From the NCBI GenBank assembly GCA_016841645.1, contig JAENYS010000002.1, positions 157,153 to 221,152 on the forward strand: DNA of 64,000 nucleotides. Direction: 5' to 3'. The translations under genes were made by a program, and so were the position numbers. Origin of the DNA: Desulfoscipio geothermicus (GTDB lineage: Bacteria; Bacillota; Desulfotomaculia; Desulfotomaculales; Desulfallaceae). Of the stretch, positions 35,890 through 45,106 are shown in pieces. Numbering within the stretch: the stretch's first letter is position 1; each line of letters opens with the position of its first letter. The notes beneath the pieces were generated by a model that had not been told where the DNA came from, did not search any database, and saw only the letters and a program-made list of their open reading frames with translations.

Positions 35890-36765
35890 ATGATTATTGA
35901 TTATAAATATCATATTGCTTCGCTAGTAGCTGTTTTTTTAGCTTTAGGAATTGGAATTTTAATTGGCAGCACCTTGTTGGGCAATGATGCGCTGATTGAT
36001 TACCAGAAACAGGTTACCAATGGATTGGAAAACCAATTGCAATCCCTGCGTGAAACTAATGAAATTGTGCAAGCTAGGGCCAATACTCTAGAAACAGACT
36101 CTAATATGCATAAACAATTTGAAAAGCAAGTGCTGTCGGTATTGGCTGCAGGTAAGTTGACCGGTAAAAATTTTGCCATCGTCGAGCTTAATAATTTTGG
36201 TTTTCCTCCGGAGTTATCTGAAATAATTAAAACTGCCGGGGGTAGTGTTAGTTCCGTTACTTCGGTCAGCACTATTGACGATGAAAAGAAAACCATAAAA
36301 ACATTGCAGCAGGAACTTGCTTGGCCGGTTAAGACTAGCGATGAATTATATAGAAGGTTGGGTATTGAAATAGCCAACAGAATAGCTACCGGGGATAACA
36401 ATGTGTCCAGTTACTTGGTGGAAAAGGAATTGCTTAAAACCAGCGGTGAATATGGTGTTCCTGTAAATGGAATAATTATTGTCGGCGGCAGTTATAAAGA
36501 AGATAACAGAAACATACAAATTGATGTCTCTTTAATAGATTATTTTAATGAGTTAAACATCTCTATGGTTGGGGTAGAGGAAACGGACGTTATTTTTTCG
36601 TCCATGAAGGAGTACCAGCGCAAACATATCAGTACGGTAGACAATATCGATACCGTGCCTGGTCAAATGGCCATGGTGCTTGCACTGGGTGGACAGCCGG
36701 GCCATTACGGAATCAAATCAACAGCTCAAAAATTAATGCCTGATTTGCCAGGCCAGGGAGCTTAA
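35890..36765 (+). CDS. steB: SteB-like protein (annotated elsewhere as copper transporter/MctB family)
   Basis: 291 residues. One N-terminal transmembrane segment (YHIASLVAVFLALGIGILIGSTLLG), a coiled-coil (about residues 45-85) and an extracytoplasmic alpha/beta domain. The IDYKYHIASLVAVFLALGIGI start is the hallmark of the family. The MctB copper label comes from a mycobacterial porin-like relative; no copper-binding motif is visible here. Next to steA, the SteB division role fits better. Confidence 0.83.
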   Translation: MIIDYKYHIASLVAVFLALGIGILIGSTLLGNDALIDYQKQVTNGLENQLQSLRETNEIVQARANTLETDSNMHKQFEKQVLSVLAAGKLTGKNFAIVELNNFGFPPELSEIIKTAGGSVSSVTSVSTIDDEKKTIKTLQQELAWPVKTSDELYRRLGIEIANRIATGDNNVSSYLVEKELLKTSGEYGVPVNGIIIVGGSYKEDNRNIQIDVSLIDYFNELNISMVGVEETDVIFSSMKEYQRKHISTVDNIDTVPGQMAMVLALGGQPGHYGIKSTAQKLMPDLPGQGA

Positions 36766-36817
36766 ATGGGCGGCTGCCGGTAAACAAATTATAGTATTAG
36801 GAAAGGAACGTATTTAT

Positions 36818-37495
36818 ATGTCCGCTAAACGGGTTGTGGCTTTGATACCGGCTTATAATGAAGCAAAAAATATTACCGCCACCGTAGCGGCTCTTTCCGA
36901 ACTATCTGAAGTAAACGAAGTTGTGGTGGTGGACGATGCATCTACCGATCAAACGGGCGATCTGGCTGTTGCTGCGGGGGCCAGGGTAATCAGTATGTAT
37001 AGTAATAAAGGTAAAGGTGCCGCGCTTAACGAGGGTAGCAAGCAAATTGAGGCCGATGTAGTTATGCTGCTGGACGGTGACCTGGGGTATTCAGCCAGAG
37101 ATGCCCGGTTGCTGTTAGAGCCCGTTCTGGATGGACGGGCAGATATGACCGTGGCTCACTTTCCGCCGCCGCGTTTAAAGGGCGGTTTCGGCTTGGTTAA
37201 GGGGTTGGCCAGGAAGGGAATTAAATTTTTTACGGGATTGGAAATGCAGTCACCCTTATCCGGCCAGAGAGTGATGACTCGCCCTGTAATGGATAAACTA
37301 CTGCCTTTTGCCTCTGGTTATGGTGTGGAGGTGGGTTTGACTATCAAAGCGGCTCGGTCGGGATTTAAAGTGCTGGAAGTGCCGGTACAAATGACTCATG
37401 CTGAAACAGGGCGTGATCTGAAAGGCTTCTTGCACCGGGGCAGGCAATTTTATCATGTCGCCCGGGTACTGGCCAGGGCTGCAGCTATGAAATGA
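36818..37495 (+). CDS. Family 2 glycosyltransferase
   Basis: 225 residues, GT-A fold. Nucleotide-binding start ALIPAYNEAKNITATVAAL, VVVDDASTDQTGD and the DxD-like metal site in MLLDGDLGYS are visible; it has no transmembrane anchor. The acceptor is unknown. Its gene overlaps the next, an MraY-like transferase, by 4 nt, suggesting both act on one lipid-linked sugar. Confidence 0.87.
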   Translation: MSAKRVVALIPAYNEAKNITATVAALSELSEVNEVVVVDDASTDQTGDLAVAAGARVISMYSNKGKGAALNEGSKQIEADVVMLLDGDLGYSARDARLLLEPVLDGRADMTVAHFPPPRLKGGFGLVKGLARKGIKFFTGLEMQSPLSGQRVMTRPVMDKLLPFASGYGVEVGLTIKAARSGFKVLEVPVQMTHAETGRDLKGFLHRGRQFYHVARVLARAAAMK

Positions 37496-38355
37496 GTTTC
37501 GAGGTGAGATACTTGAATGGGCAGCCGGAATTATATTACTTACTGGTTGGTTTTGGGCTGGCTTTTGTAATAGCTTTGTTCATTAGGGAAAAAGTACTGG
37601 GTATGATTGCTGAAGCAGACTTTGTGCGGCCCAATTTTAAAGGGGAAAAAATTCCGCTAGCCGCAGGGGTTGTTTTTTTTATCTCTATGGTGGGTGCGGT
37701 TCTGCCCCTGTTTTTTTTATGGCCGCCCGGCTTACGTGAACACGCCATACTTTATTTATTAGCTATGGGAGGGGCTACTTTTTTAGGGCTGATGGATGAT
37801 TTTTGGGGCAGTCGTGAGGCATCCGGGTTAATTGGGCACTTTAAAGCCTTACTCCATGGACGTTTAACCACAGGTGCACTAAAAGCGTTGGGTGGCGGTG
37901 TACTGGCGCTTATTTTAGCAGTGCAGATGTACCCTGAAAATATATGGCGCATACTGGACAGTGCTTTGATTATCGCTCTTTCAGTTAACCTGGTCAATTT
38001 ATTTGACCTGCGGCCGGGCAGGGCCGGTAAGGTTTTTATATTACTTTATCTGATACTGCTGCCTGCGTCTCTTGGCAGCCCGGAAGCGGTGATGTCAACT
38101 ATGACACTGGGTGTTTTACTGGCTTTTTTACCGGCTGACTTCAAAGCCAGGGCTATGATGGGAGATGCCGGGTCTAATACATTGGGTATAGTCACGGGTT
38201 TAACGGCTGCCGCATTGCTCGATGGATATTTTCGTGCCGGTTACCTGGCTGCTTTGGTGATAATACATATAATAACTGAAAAATACTCGCTTACCCGTAT
38301 TATTTCAGGTAATGTTGTATTAAACTATTTAGATATGTTGGGGCGGGAGAAATAA
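37492..38355 (+). CDS. MraY/WecA-like phospho-sugar transferase with altered motifs
   Basis: 287 residues with about eight to nine transmembrane segments. The family's Asp pair (GLMDDFWG) and GDAGSNTLG motif are kept, but the usual NxxNxxDGxDGL motif reads NLVNLFDLRPGRAGK and the His-rich loop is not seen. These changes occur in a subset associated with SteA/SteB clusters. It may move a sugar phosphate onto undecaprenyl phosphate or have lost that activity. ATG overlaps the previous stop (ATGA). Confidence 0.75.
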   Translation: MSFEVRYLNGQPELYYLLVGFGLAFVIALFIREKVLGMIAEADFVRPNFKGEKIPLAAGVVFFISMVGAVLPLFFLWPPGLREHAILYLLAMGGATFLGLMDDFWGSREASGLIGHFKALLHGRLTTGALKALGGGVLALILAVQMYPENIWRILDSALIIALSVNLVNLFDLRPGRAGKVFILLYLILLPASLGSPEAVMSTMTLGVLLAFLPADFKARAMMGDAGSNTLGIVTGLTAAALLDGYFRAGYLAALVIIHIITEKYSLTRIISGNVVLNYLDMLGREK

Positions 38356-38491
38356 ATTAGGGATCAAGATTAAACTATTTTCAACGTACTCTGTCTACTT
38401 ATTTATAAACCGCTGGTAACCCCGGTATTTTACAGCCGGGCTTATGGCGGTTATTATATTAGTAACATTAGTTTGCAAAGGTGGGGTTCCA

Positions 38492-39637
38492 ATGATAAAC
38501 AGGGAGCGGTTGGTGGCTGAGTTTATGGAAATGGTGCGTGTGGACAGTGAAAGCAGGCGAGAGGCGCACATGTCCGCATTGCTTATGGAGAAGCTGCGAC
38601 AGCTGGGATTTACCATTAATATTGATGATGCCGGGTCTAAAACAGGCTCGGACACCGGCAATTTGATAGCCCGGCTGTCCGGCAGCGCGAAGGCTCCCGC
38701 ACTTATGTTCTCAGCTCATATGGATACTGTATCGCCGGGGCGCAGTATTAATCCCGTGGAAGAAAACGGCTTGATTCGCTCGGATGGGACCACTGTGCTG
38801 GGTGCTGATGATAAAGCCGGTATTGCCGCTATTTTGGAGGCAGTGCGAGTGCTGCAGGAGCAAAAACTGCCGCATGGTGATTTGGAATTGGTTTTTACCG
38901 TTTGTGAAGAAGTGGGGTTGTCTGGCGTTAAATATTTAGATTTTTCCAGCCTGACGGCCCGGATGGGTTACGTGCTGGACAGCAATGGCCCTGCGGGAAC
39001 TATTATCAACCAGGGGCCGTCTCAGGACGAGATATACGCTGAGATGCTAGGCGTGGCGGCCCATGCCGGTATCAACCCCGAGGAAGGGGTTAATGCCGTA
39101 CAGGTGGCTTCCCGGGCTATTGCCAACATGCAGCTTGGCCGCATTGACCACGAAACAACTGCTAATATAGGGATCATATCCGGTGGTGTGGCTATTAATA
39201 TTGTACCCGATAAAGTAATGATCAAGGGTGAAGCGAGAAGCCTCAAGGAACAAAAACGAATTATACAGACTCGGGCCATGTGCAAATCGCTGAAACAGGC
39301 AGCCCGGGAGGGCGGTGCACAGGTGCAGGTAAAAGTGGAAACCATTTATCCCGCAATGTCAGTCCCTGCGGATTCCCCGGTAGTGCAGCTGGCTCAAAAG
39401 GCGGCATTGGAGATAGGTGTAAAACCGGTAGTCAAGGGTACGGGCGGTGGGAGCGATACTCACATATTTAACAAACATGGTATATCGGCGACAAATTTGG
39501 GTATTGCCATGCAAAAGGTGCACACCGTCGATGAATTCATAACTGTCAGTGACCTGGTACTGGATGCCTCATATGTTTTGGCCATCATCAACACGTCGGT
39601 TCGCTGTGCAGCCGGGAAGGGAGAATTGGCATTTTGA
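38492..39637 (+). CDS. M20 family peptidase, tripeptidase T-like (PepT2)
   Basis: 381 residues. Two-zinc aminopeptidase fold: metal ligands in SAHMDTVSPG, GADDKAGIAAILEA (bridging Asp), TVCEEVGLSG (catalytic Glu) and the C-terminal GGGSDTHIFNKHG. A lid/dimerisation domain spans about residues 185-295. AGGTGGGG upstream supports ATG 38492 over the open frame from 38444. It overlaps the next gene by 4 nt, so the two are likely co-translated. Confidence 0.88.
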   Translation: MINRERLVAEFMEMVRVDSESRREAHMSALLMEKLRQLGFTINIDDAGSKTGSDTGNLIARLSGSAKAPALMFSAHMDTVSPGRSINPVEENGLIRSDGTTVLGADDKAGIAAILEAVRVLQEQKLPHGDLELVFTVCEEVGLSGVKYLDFSSLTARMGYVLDSNGPAGTIINQGPSQDEIYAEMLGVAAHAGINPEEGVNAVQVASRAIANMQLGRIDHETTANIGIISGGVAINIVPDKVMIKGEARSLKEQKRIIQTRAMCKSLKQAAREGGAQVQVKVETIYPAMSVPADSPVVQLAQKAALEIGVKPVVKGTGGGSDTHIFNKHGISATNLGIAMQKVHTVDEFITVSDLVLDASYVLAIINTSVRCAAGKGELAF

Positions 39638-40734
39638 TCAGTACACGGCAAGGTCGGGTCTTGGCAGTTTCAGCACGGCGGTGGAACTTGACGGAAATAA
39701 CCGTGCAAATACCGGGAGAGCATGAACAGACAGCCTATAACTATGACTTGCTCACCGGGCCGGTGGATACTGGGGACATTGTGGTGTTAAATACTACCGC
39801 AGTGGCAAAAAAACTGGGCACGGGCGGAGCACATTTTGTAATGGCTAATGTATCAAGGCCTGAGTATAATGCCGGCCAGGCCGGACACATTATGAAACTG
39901 CGCTATAGCCCCTGCCAGGTTAAAGTTCTAGCTGCGGAAGAGCCCGACAGTCCTGACGCTGAAACTATAAAAAACGCCGCTTCGCTGGATGGTGTGCCGG
40001 TGGTGGTGGGTACGCTGCACAGTATGCTGGCACCCGCTGCGGCTGGTATAAAGACCGCATCTGAAGGAATAGCCCGGGTAGTGTATGTTATGACTGACGG
40101 TGCGGCCCTGCCGCTGTCCCTGAGCAACCTGGTGCATGATCTTAAGGCATCAGGCTTTGTAGACGCTACCATAACCTGCGGTCATGCTTTTGGTGGTGAC
40201 TGGGAATGTATCAATATTTATACCGCTTTACTTACGGCAAAAGCAGTAGCCCGGGCGGATGCAATAATTGTAGCCATGGGTCCCGGTATTGTAGGCACTG
40301 CATCTCCACTGGGTTTTACTGGTGTAGAGCAGGGGGAAATAATTAACGCCGTTAACATACTGGGCGGCCGGCCGGTGGCCATTCCCCGCATTAGTTTTGC
40401 CGATGCACGGGAAAGGCACTACGGTGTTAGCCACCATACAATAACCGCCCTGGGTAAAATAGCCCTAACCTCCTGTACGGTGGTGCTGCCTGAACTAGCT
40501 GATGCACGGCAACGTGCCTTAATACAGGATCAACTTAACCATGCATGGCCGGAGGGTAAGCATCGGTTAGCCTTGGAAGACGGCCAACCCGCCTTGGAGG
40601 AGTTGGGACGCCGGGGTATCAGGGTTACTTCTATGGGGCGCTCGCCATCGGACGATCCGGCTTTTTTCTTGGCCGCCGGTGCTGCGGGTATTTGTGCTGC
40701 AAGGTTAGCTTTCGATATCGAAGCAGACCGCTGA
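39634..40734 (+). CDS. DUF3866 family protein
   Basis: 366 residues with no transmembrane segment. Alternating small beta/alpha units with Gly-rich loops (ADAIIVAMGPGIVGTASPLGFTG and the region beginning VYVMTDGAALPLSLSNLVHDL). The N-terminal IRTRQGRVLAV-type opening and the whole pattern match DUF3866, a family of unknown function found near M20 peptidases in Firmicutes and actinobacteria, as here. TTG start at 39634 overlaps the peptidase stop. No enzyme role can be assigned. Confidence 0.78.
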   Translation: MISTRQGRVLAVSARRWNLTEITVQIPGEHEQTAYNYDLLTGPVDTGDIVVLNTTAVAKKLGTGGAHFVMANVSRPEYNAGQAGHIMKLRYSPCQVKVLAAEEPDSPDAETIKNAASLDGVPVVVGTLHSMLAPAAAGIKTASEGIARVVYVMTDGAALPLSLSNLVHDLKASGFVDATITCGHAFGGDWECINIYTALLTAKAVARADAIIVAMGPGIVGTASPLGFTGVEQGEIINAVNILGGRPVAIPRISFADARERHYGVSHHTITALGKIALTSCTVVLPELADARQRALIQDQLNHAWPEGKHRLALEDGQPALEELGRRGIRVTSMGRSPSDDPAFFLAAGAAGICAARLAFDIEADR

Positions 40735-40997
40735 TAATTCAATGCATTGCCGAGCGAATAACTGTATTGGCCATTATGGATATATGGTATGTATTTAGTG
40801 TAAGGACAAGGTTAAAAACTCCTGTAATGTAGCATTGGATTGTCTCCAGAACCGTACTAGTTGCCTTAACTCGCTAACCTTGCCGCTGAAACAAAAACCG
40901 CTTTTGGAAATAAATAAGCGCATATTAACCCTCCTTCGCATACAAAATATACCATTATTTTATGCGGCTGGATTTCGATTATACCGGAGGAAATACC

Positions 40998-41666
40998 ATG
41001 AAAGTTCCCATTGTTAAAATGACCGTCAACGCTAGTGGGGCGGCTGTGGCTGCCAGGCAAGGAGATGTGGTGGTAATTGTGGATGTTATTGATATGTCCA
41101 CAACATTGGAGGCCGCCATGGATGCCGGTGCCTGTGCAGTGTTCGGGGCCGCGCCCGATGGTGCTGCGCCGCCTGTGGCTATAAATCCGGCCGCCATTGG
41201 GTTATTGGCCGGGCAGGTAGCCCTGGAAAAAGGTACCGGAGTTGTTTTGGTGGCCGAGCCCCGGGTGGGCACGGATGAAGAAAGACTGGGCAGAGTCAGC
41301 GGAGTGGTCGGTGGTTTGGCCCGGGCCGGAGCGGAAATAGCTGCGGTATTGCCCAATATCGGTGCTGAAACGACCAAGCTTTATGATATGCAAAATCACG
41401 TGGTGATAGCAGCCACGGCCACTGGGGGAGTGGCTTACGATGCCGCGGTCAATGCCGGGTCTCCGGCGGTGCTCACCGGCACAGTAGCCAGGACTTTGCG
41501 TCAAAAGGGTGCGGCACCCGCTCGCACGGCAGCCGTTCGGGCCATTCAAAAAGCAAGGGCGCTAGGTACGGGTATTACCGTTGTGGCCGCTAGCAGCAAT
41601 TCACTGGAGGATGTGTTGGCCGCAGAATACATCACGCGAACAATTATCGAAGAATATTTGAGTTAA
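40998..41666 (+). CDS. Unknown protein with a ComB-like (2-phosphosulfolactate phosphatase) N-terminal half
   Basis: 222 residues, rich in Ala, Gly and Val (small residues). The start VVVIVDVIDMSTTLEAAMDAGACAVFGA resembles the DVLRATTT-type motif of ComB, but the key Arg is replaced (DVIDMSTT) and the C-terminal half is different in look. Activity as in ComB is therefore unlikely or changed. ATG 40998 follows GGAGG; the open frame upstream is not needed. It lies between DUF3866 and spoIIM. Function unknown. Confidence 0.6.
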   Translation: MKVPIVKMTVNASGAAVAARQGDVVVIVDVIDMSTTLEAAMDAGACAVFGAAPDGAAPPVAINPAAIGLLAGQVALEKGTGVVLVAEPRVGTDEERLGRVSGVVGGLARAGAEIAAVLPNIGAETTKLYDMQNHVVIAATATGGVAYDAAVNAGSPAVLTGTVARTLRQKGAAPARTAAVRAIQKARALGTGITVVAASSNSLEDVLAAEYITRTIIEEYLS

Positions 41667-41733
41667 GGTCATATTCCACTCAGTGCCGCTCATATATATA
41701 GAGATGGACAGGTTCTATAAAGGGAGCGGTGGT

Positions 41734-42366
41734 ATGGGTTACATGCGTTGGTTAATGACTGCCTCCTTCCAGCAAAGCTGGCCTCTTTATCTTATTGTCT
41801 TGGTTGTTTTTAGTACAGGCATATTACTAGGTTCGCTGGGAGTAAATACATTGCCCGAACAACAGACTTCGGATTTACAGCGTTACTTGCAGTCTTTTAT
41901 AGCCCAAGCGGCGGAAATTCAAGTGGATCGGCTACAGGTGGTCAAGAGTACGCTGTGTGACAACCTGCTGGTGGGGTTGGTGATGTATATACTTGGATTA
42001 ACTATTATTTGCCTGCCCCTGGTGCTGGCGTTTATCTTTTTTCGGGGTTTTATTCTGGGGTTCACCGTGGGCTTTTTAACTGCGCACCCCGATTGGCGGG
42101 AGTTTATTATTGTCTTTGCCTCCATGTTGCCGCAAAACCTGCTTTTTATTCCTGCGTTAATTATTGGTGGCGCAGCATCACTTTCCTTTTCTATGCAATT
42201 AATTAGAAGATTTAATAATTCGCAAACCCGCATTGGACCACAGTTTGTCGCTTATTCTCTGATCATGGCCGGCTGTTTGACGGCCTTTGCTTTGGCTGCC
42301 TTGGCAGAGGGATATATTACACCGGAGTTAACCAGGCTTTTGGCATCACTGCTAGCGGGCTGGTAA
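41734..42366 (+). CDS. spoIIM: Stage II sporulation protein M
   Basis: 210-residue integral membrane protein, part of the SpoIID-SpoIIP-SpoIIM engulfment machine that remodels septal peptidoglycan. Five hydrophobic segments, beginning SWPLYLIVLVVFSTGILLG and including IFFRGFILGFTVGFLTAH. AAGGGAGCGG upstream supports ATG 41734; the open frame begins at 41683. Confidence 0.93.
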   Translation: MGYMRWLMTASFQQSWPLYLIVLVVFSTGILLGSLGVNTLPEQQTSDLQRYLQSFIAQAAEIQVDRLQVVKSTLCDNLLVGLVMYILGLTIICLPLVLAFIFFRGFILGFTVGFLTAHPDWREFIIVFASMLPQNLLFIPALIIGGAASLSFSMQLIRRFNNSQTRIGPQFVAYSLIMAGCLTAFALAALAEGYITPELTRLLASLLAGW

Positions 42367-42446
42367 GAAATACTAGTTTGTTCTGTAACTGTTCTAAAAA
42401 ACAATAATATATATGTAATGGTAAATAAGCCCGGTAATGCCATTAA

Positions 42447-42470
42447 TATTAAGCAATTGTTTGCTTAATA
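42447..42470. repeat. Perfect 10-bp inverted repeat between spoIIM and yqzK-like gene
   Basis: TATTAAGCAA (42447-42456) and TTGCTTAATA (42461-42470) flank a TTGT loop. No T-run follows. Could be a terminator of low strength or a regulator site before the next gene. Confidence 0.45.
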
Positions 42471-42516
42471 TCGATTAAGCTAATGTTGTTTCGTTGTAAA
42501 AAAGGGGGCACACGAG

Positions 42517-42717
42517 ATGTTATTTTTGGTGGTTTCCCGGGTCAAAGATAAGATTTTATTATTTACACGCCTGGTACTGGTGATGTGTATATTGTGTTTA
42601 CTGATTGCGCAGTTGTACGGGGTTTTAAAGACCAACTTAGTTGAGCACAATAAAACAACCGGTGAGCCATTGCAAGTGGTAAAGGAAGCAAGGGGACGGT
42701 TCTCCTGCTTCCATTAA
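42517..42717 (+). CDS. DUF4227 (YqzK-like) membrane protein with its 3' end formed by an inverted repeat
   Basis: 66 residues: one transmembrane helix (LLFTRLVLVMCILCLLIAQLYG) after a short basic end, then a soluble tail. Size, topology and place directly before xerD match YqzK/DUF4227 of Bacillus (yqzK-xerD-deoB). The last eleven residues (KEARGRFSCFH) are encoded by a 29-bp inverted repeat (42682-42749), so the original C-terminus has probably been replaced. ATG follows AAAAAAGGGGGC. Identification is contextual. Confidence 0.6.
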   Translation: MLFLVVSRVKDKILLFTRLVLVMCILCLLIAQLYGVLKTNLVEHNKTTGEPLQVVKEARGRFSCFH

Positions 42718-42749
42718 CGAAAGCAGGAGAACCGTCCCCTTGCTTCCTT
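42682..42749. repeat. 29-bp perfect inverted repeat, REP-like element
   Basis: AAGGAAGCAAGGGGACGGTT (start of left arm, 42682-42710) is repeated in inverse at 42721-42749, with a 10-nt loop. The GGGGACGGTTCTCCTGCTT core is of the type found in many copies in Firmicute genomes as REP-like, probably non-autonomous, elements moved by REP-associated Y1 transposases. Only one copy lies in this window. Lacks a T-run, so it is not a normal terminator. Confidence 0.8.
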
Positions 42750-42853
42750 CTTGCTTCGCTGTACACAATAAATGTCCCCCGGTTTTTTTTTGTCCCAAAA
42801 GGAATAGGCAAAAGGGTGTGGAATAGCTCATTATTAAATGGTGGTGTATAAAT

Positions 42854-43741
42854 ATGGAGGAACAAATACAACAATTTTTGACTTACCTAACGGTGGAAAG
42901 GGGCCTTGCTCAAAACACGATTATTTCCTATGCCCTGGATTTAAAGCAGTTTAAAGCCTTTTGCAACCGTCGGCAGCTGGTGCAAGCCGGGTGGATGGAT
43001 CGTAATTTAGTGTTAAACTACCTTTTGGAACTTAAAAAAACCGGCCGTTCTCCGGCCACTATATCCCGTCACATGGCTACACTGAAGACTTTTTGCCGTT
43101 TTCTGGTTGACGAGCAGGTGTTGGGTAGCGACCCCATGGCTAACTTGGAATCGCCGGCCTTGAAAAAAAAATTGCCCGGCGTGCTGGCCCAGGAGGAAGT
43201 GGAGAAACTGCTTGAGCAGCCACGGGTTGGCAACACAGCCGGGCTTAGGGACAAGGCTATGCTGGAATTGATGTATGCCACCGGCATGCGGGTATCCGAA
43301 CTGCTGGCGCTTGATTTGGGCCAGGTAAATGGTGAGTATGGTTATGTCCGCTGCTTGGGCAAAGGTGCCAAGGAGCGCATTATACCGGTAGGCGTGGTGG
43401 CTAGAAAATTTTTAACGGAATACTTGTCCCGGGGAAGGATTAAAATAAGTCCCGGTAAAGGGGAAAAGGCACTTTTCTTAAATATGCATGGCAAGCGTCT
43501 CACCAGGCAGGGGTTCTGGAAAATTATTAAAAAATACGCCTTAGCGGCAGGTATAACCAAAACAATTACACCGCATACATTACGTCATTCCTTTGCCACT
43601 CATTTGTTGGAAAACGGTGCCGACCTTCGGGCATTGCAGGAAATGCTTGGTCATGCCGATATAGCTACCACTCAAATTTACACCCATTTAACCCAAACCA
43701 AATTAAGAGAGGTATACAATAAACATCATCCCCGGGCATAG
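42854..43741 (+). CDS. xerD: Site-specific tyrosine recombinase XerD
   Basis: 295 residues. N-terminal SAM-like core-binding domain (FLTYLTVERGLAQNTIISYALDL) and C-terminal catalytic domain with Arg in MYATGMRVSELLAL, Lys-containing GKGAKERIIPV, HTLRHSFATHLLENGADLRALQEMLGH (His-x-x-Arg and His) and the nucleophile in TTQIYTHL. With XerC it resolves chromosome dimers at dif. Upstream of deoB, the standard order. Confidence 0.92.
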   Translation: MEEQIQQFLTYLTVERGLAQNTIISYALDLKQFKAFCNRRQLVQAGWMDRNLVLNYLLELKKTGRSPATISRHMATLKTFCRFLVDEQVLGSDPMANLESPALKKKLPGVLAQEEVEKLLEQPRVGNTAGLRDKAMLELMYATGMRVSELLALDLGQVNGEYGYVRCLGKGAKERIIPVGVVARKFLTEYLSRGRIKISPGKGEKALFLNMHGKRLTRQGFWKIIKKYALAAGITKTITPHTLRHSFATHLLENGADLRALQEMLGHADIATTQIYTHLTQTKLREVYNKHHPRA

Positions 43742-43827
43742 GAGCCTCGGGTTGCAAAATTTATATCCGGTTAATCTTATAACATGATTTATAAAGTTGG
43801 TGTTTCCATAAGGAGTGATCAAATTAA

Positions 43828-45003
43828 ATGCCACCGAATAGAAAAGTAATCATTATTGTTCTGGACAGTGCCGGCATTGGTGAATTGCCGGATGCCCACC
43901 TCTACGGCGACTGCGGCAGTAATACACTGGGCAATTGCTCCAGGGCCGTGGGAGGGCTGAAACTGCCGCACCTGGAGCAGATGGGGCTGGGCCGGCTAAC
44001 CGAAATAATGGGCGTGACCCCTGTGGACAACCCTAATGCTTGCTTTGGTAAAATGGCCGAGCGCTCTTCGGGTAAGGATACTACCACCGGGCATTGGGAA
44101 ATTGCCGGCCTGGTATTGGACAGTCCTTTTCCGGTTTTTCCAGAGGGTTTTCCAACTGAAATCATTGAACCTTTTAAACAAAATATCGGCAGGGATATCC
44201 TGGGCAATAAGGTAGCCTCGGGAACAGCCATCATTGAGGAGCTGGGCGTGCAGCATATGCAAACCGGCCGTCCTATTGTGTACACTTCAGCTGACAGTGT
44301 ATTTCAAATTGCCGCCCATGAAGAGGTGGTGCCCCTGGAGGAGCTGTACAGGATGTGCCAGGTAGCCAGGGAACTGCTTACCGGTGAGTTCGCGGTAGGA
44401 CGGGTAATTGCCCGGCCGTTTGTCGGTTCGCCGGGTTCTTTTAAACGTACGGCTAATCGCCATGACTATTCTGTTCCACCTTTCCGACCTACGATACTGA
44501 CTGTATTGCGTGATAATGGTTTTACAGTAGCCGCGGTGGGCAAGATTAATGATATTTTTGCCGGCCAGGGTATCTCCAGTTCGGTTCATACCAACGACAA
44601 CATGGATGGGGTGGACAATATACTGGCTCTGTTGCGTGAAGAATTTAAAGGGCTGATTTTTGCCAATCTAGTGGATTTTGACCAGCAGTACGGGCACCGC
44701 AACGACCCCGCAGGTTACGCCGGTGCGCTGGAGGATTTTGACCGGAGGGTGCCGGAAATAATTAACGCCCTGTGCCCGGATGACGTGCTAATAATAACTG
44801 CAGATCACGGGTGCGACCCCACCACCACTAGTACCGATCACTCAAGAGAATACGTACCGCTGTTGGTTACCGGCCAGGGTATAAGAAGAGGTGTGGACCT
44901 GGGTACCCGCGCCGGATTTTGCGATATAGCAGCTACAGTAGCCAGGTTTTTTGGGCTGAGTTTTAATGTCGGTGACGAATTTGCCGGTACAATTATTATA
45001 TAA
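43828..45003 (+). CDS. deoB: Phosphopentomutase
   Basis: 391 residues, alkaline-phosphatase superfamily. Interconverts ribose 1- and 5-phosphates. Metal site starts [25 protein letters not shown] contains the catalytic Thr; [14 protein letters not shown] and [10 protein letters not shown] hold further metal ligands. Followed by pdp, with which it works in nucleoside salvage. ATG follows AAGGAG. Confidence 0.96.
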   Translation: MPPNRKVIIIVLDSAGIGELPDAHLYGDCGSNTLGNCSRAVGGLKLPHLEQMGLGRLTEIMGVTPVDNPNACFGKMAERSSGKDTTTGHWEIAGLVLDSPFPVFPEGFPTEIIEPFKQNIGRDILGNKVASGTAIIEELGVQHMQTGRPIVYTSADSVFQIAAHEEVVPLEELYRMCQVARELLTGEFAVGRVIARPFVGSPGSFKRTANRHDYSVPPFRPTILTVLRDNGFTVAAVGKINDIFAGQGISSSVHTNDNMDGVDNILALLREEFKGLIFANLVDFDQQYGHRNDPAGYAGALEDFDRRVPEIINALCPDDVLIITADHGCDPTTTSTDHSREYVPLLVTGQGIRRGVDLGTRAGFCDIAATVARFFGLSFNVGDEFAGTIII

Positions 45004-45106
45004 AGCGGCCATGAAAAAGTAGTCAGTAGTACCATTTTTGTTTTACCAGCCGCTCTGCAGGTTATCCGGTAAGGAGGCTAGTTTACTTATTTAAGGGGGT
45101 ACTGGT

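Noticed and set aside
42563..42874. 103-codon minus-strand frame over the inverted repeat before xerD
   Set aside because: Created by the repeat and by the shadow of the YqzK-like gene.
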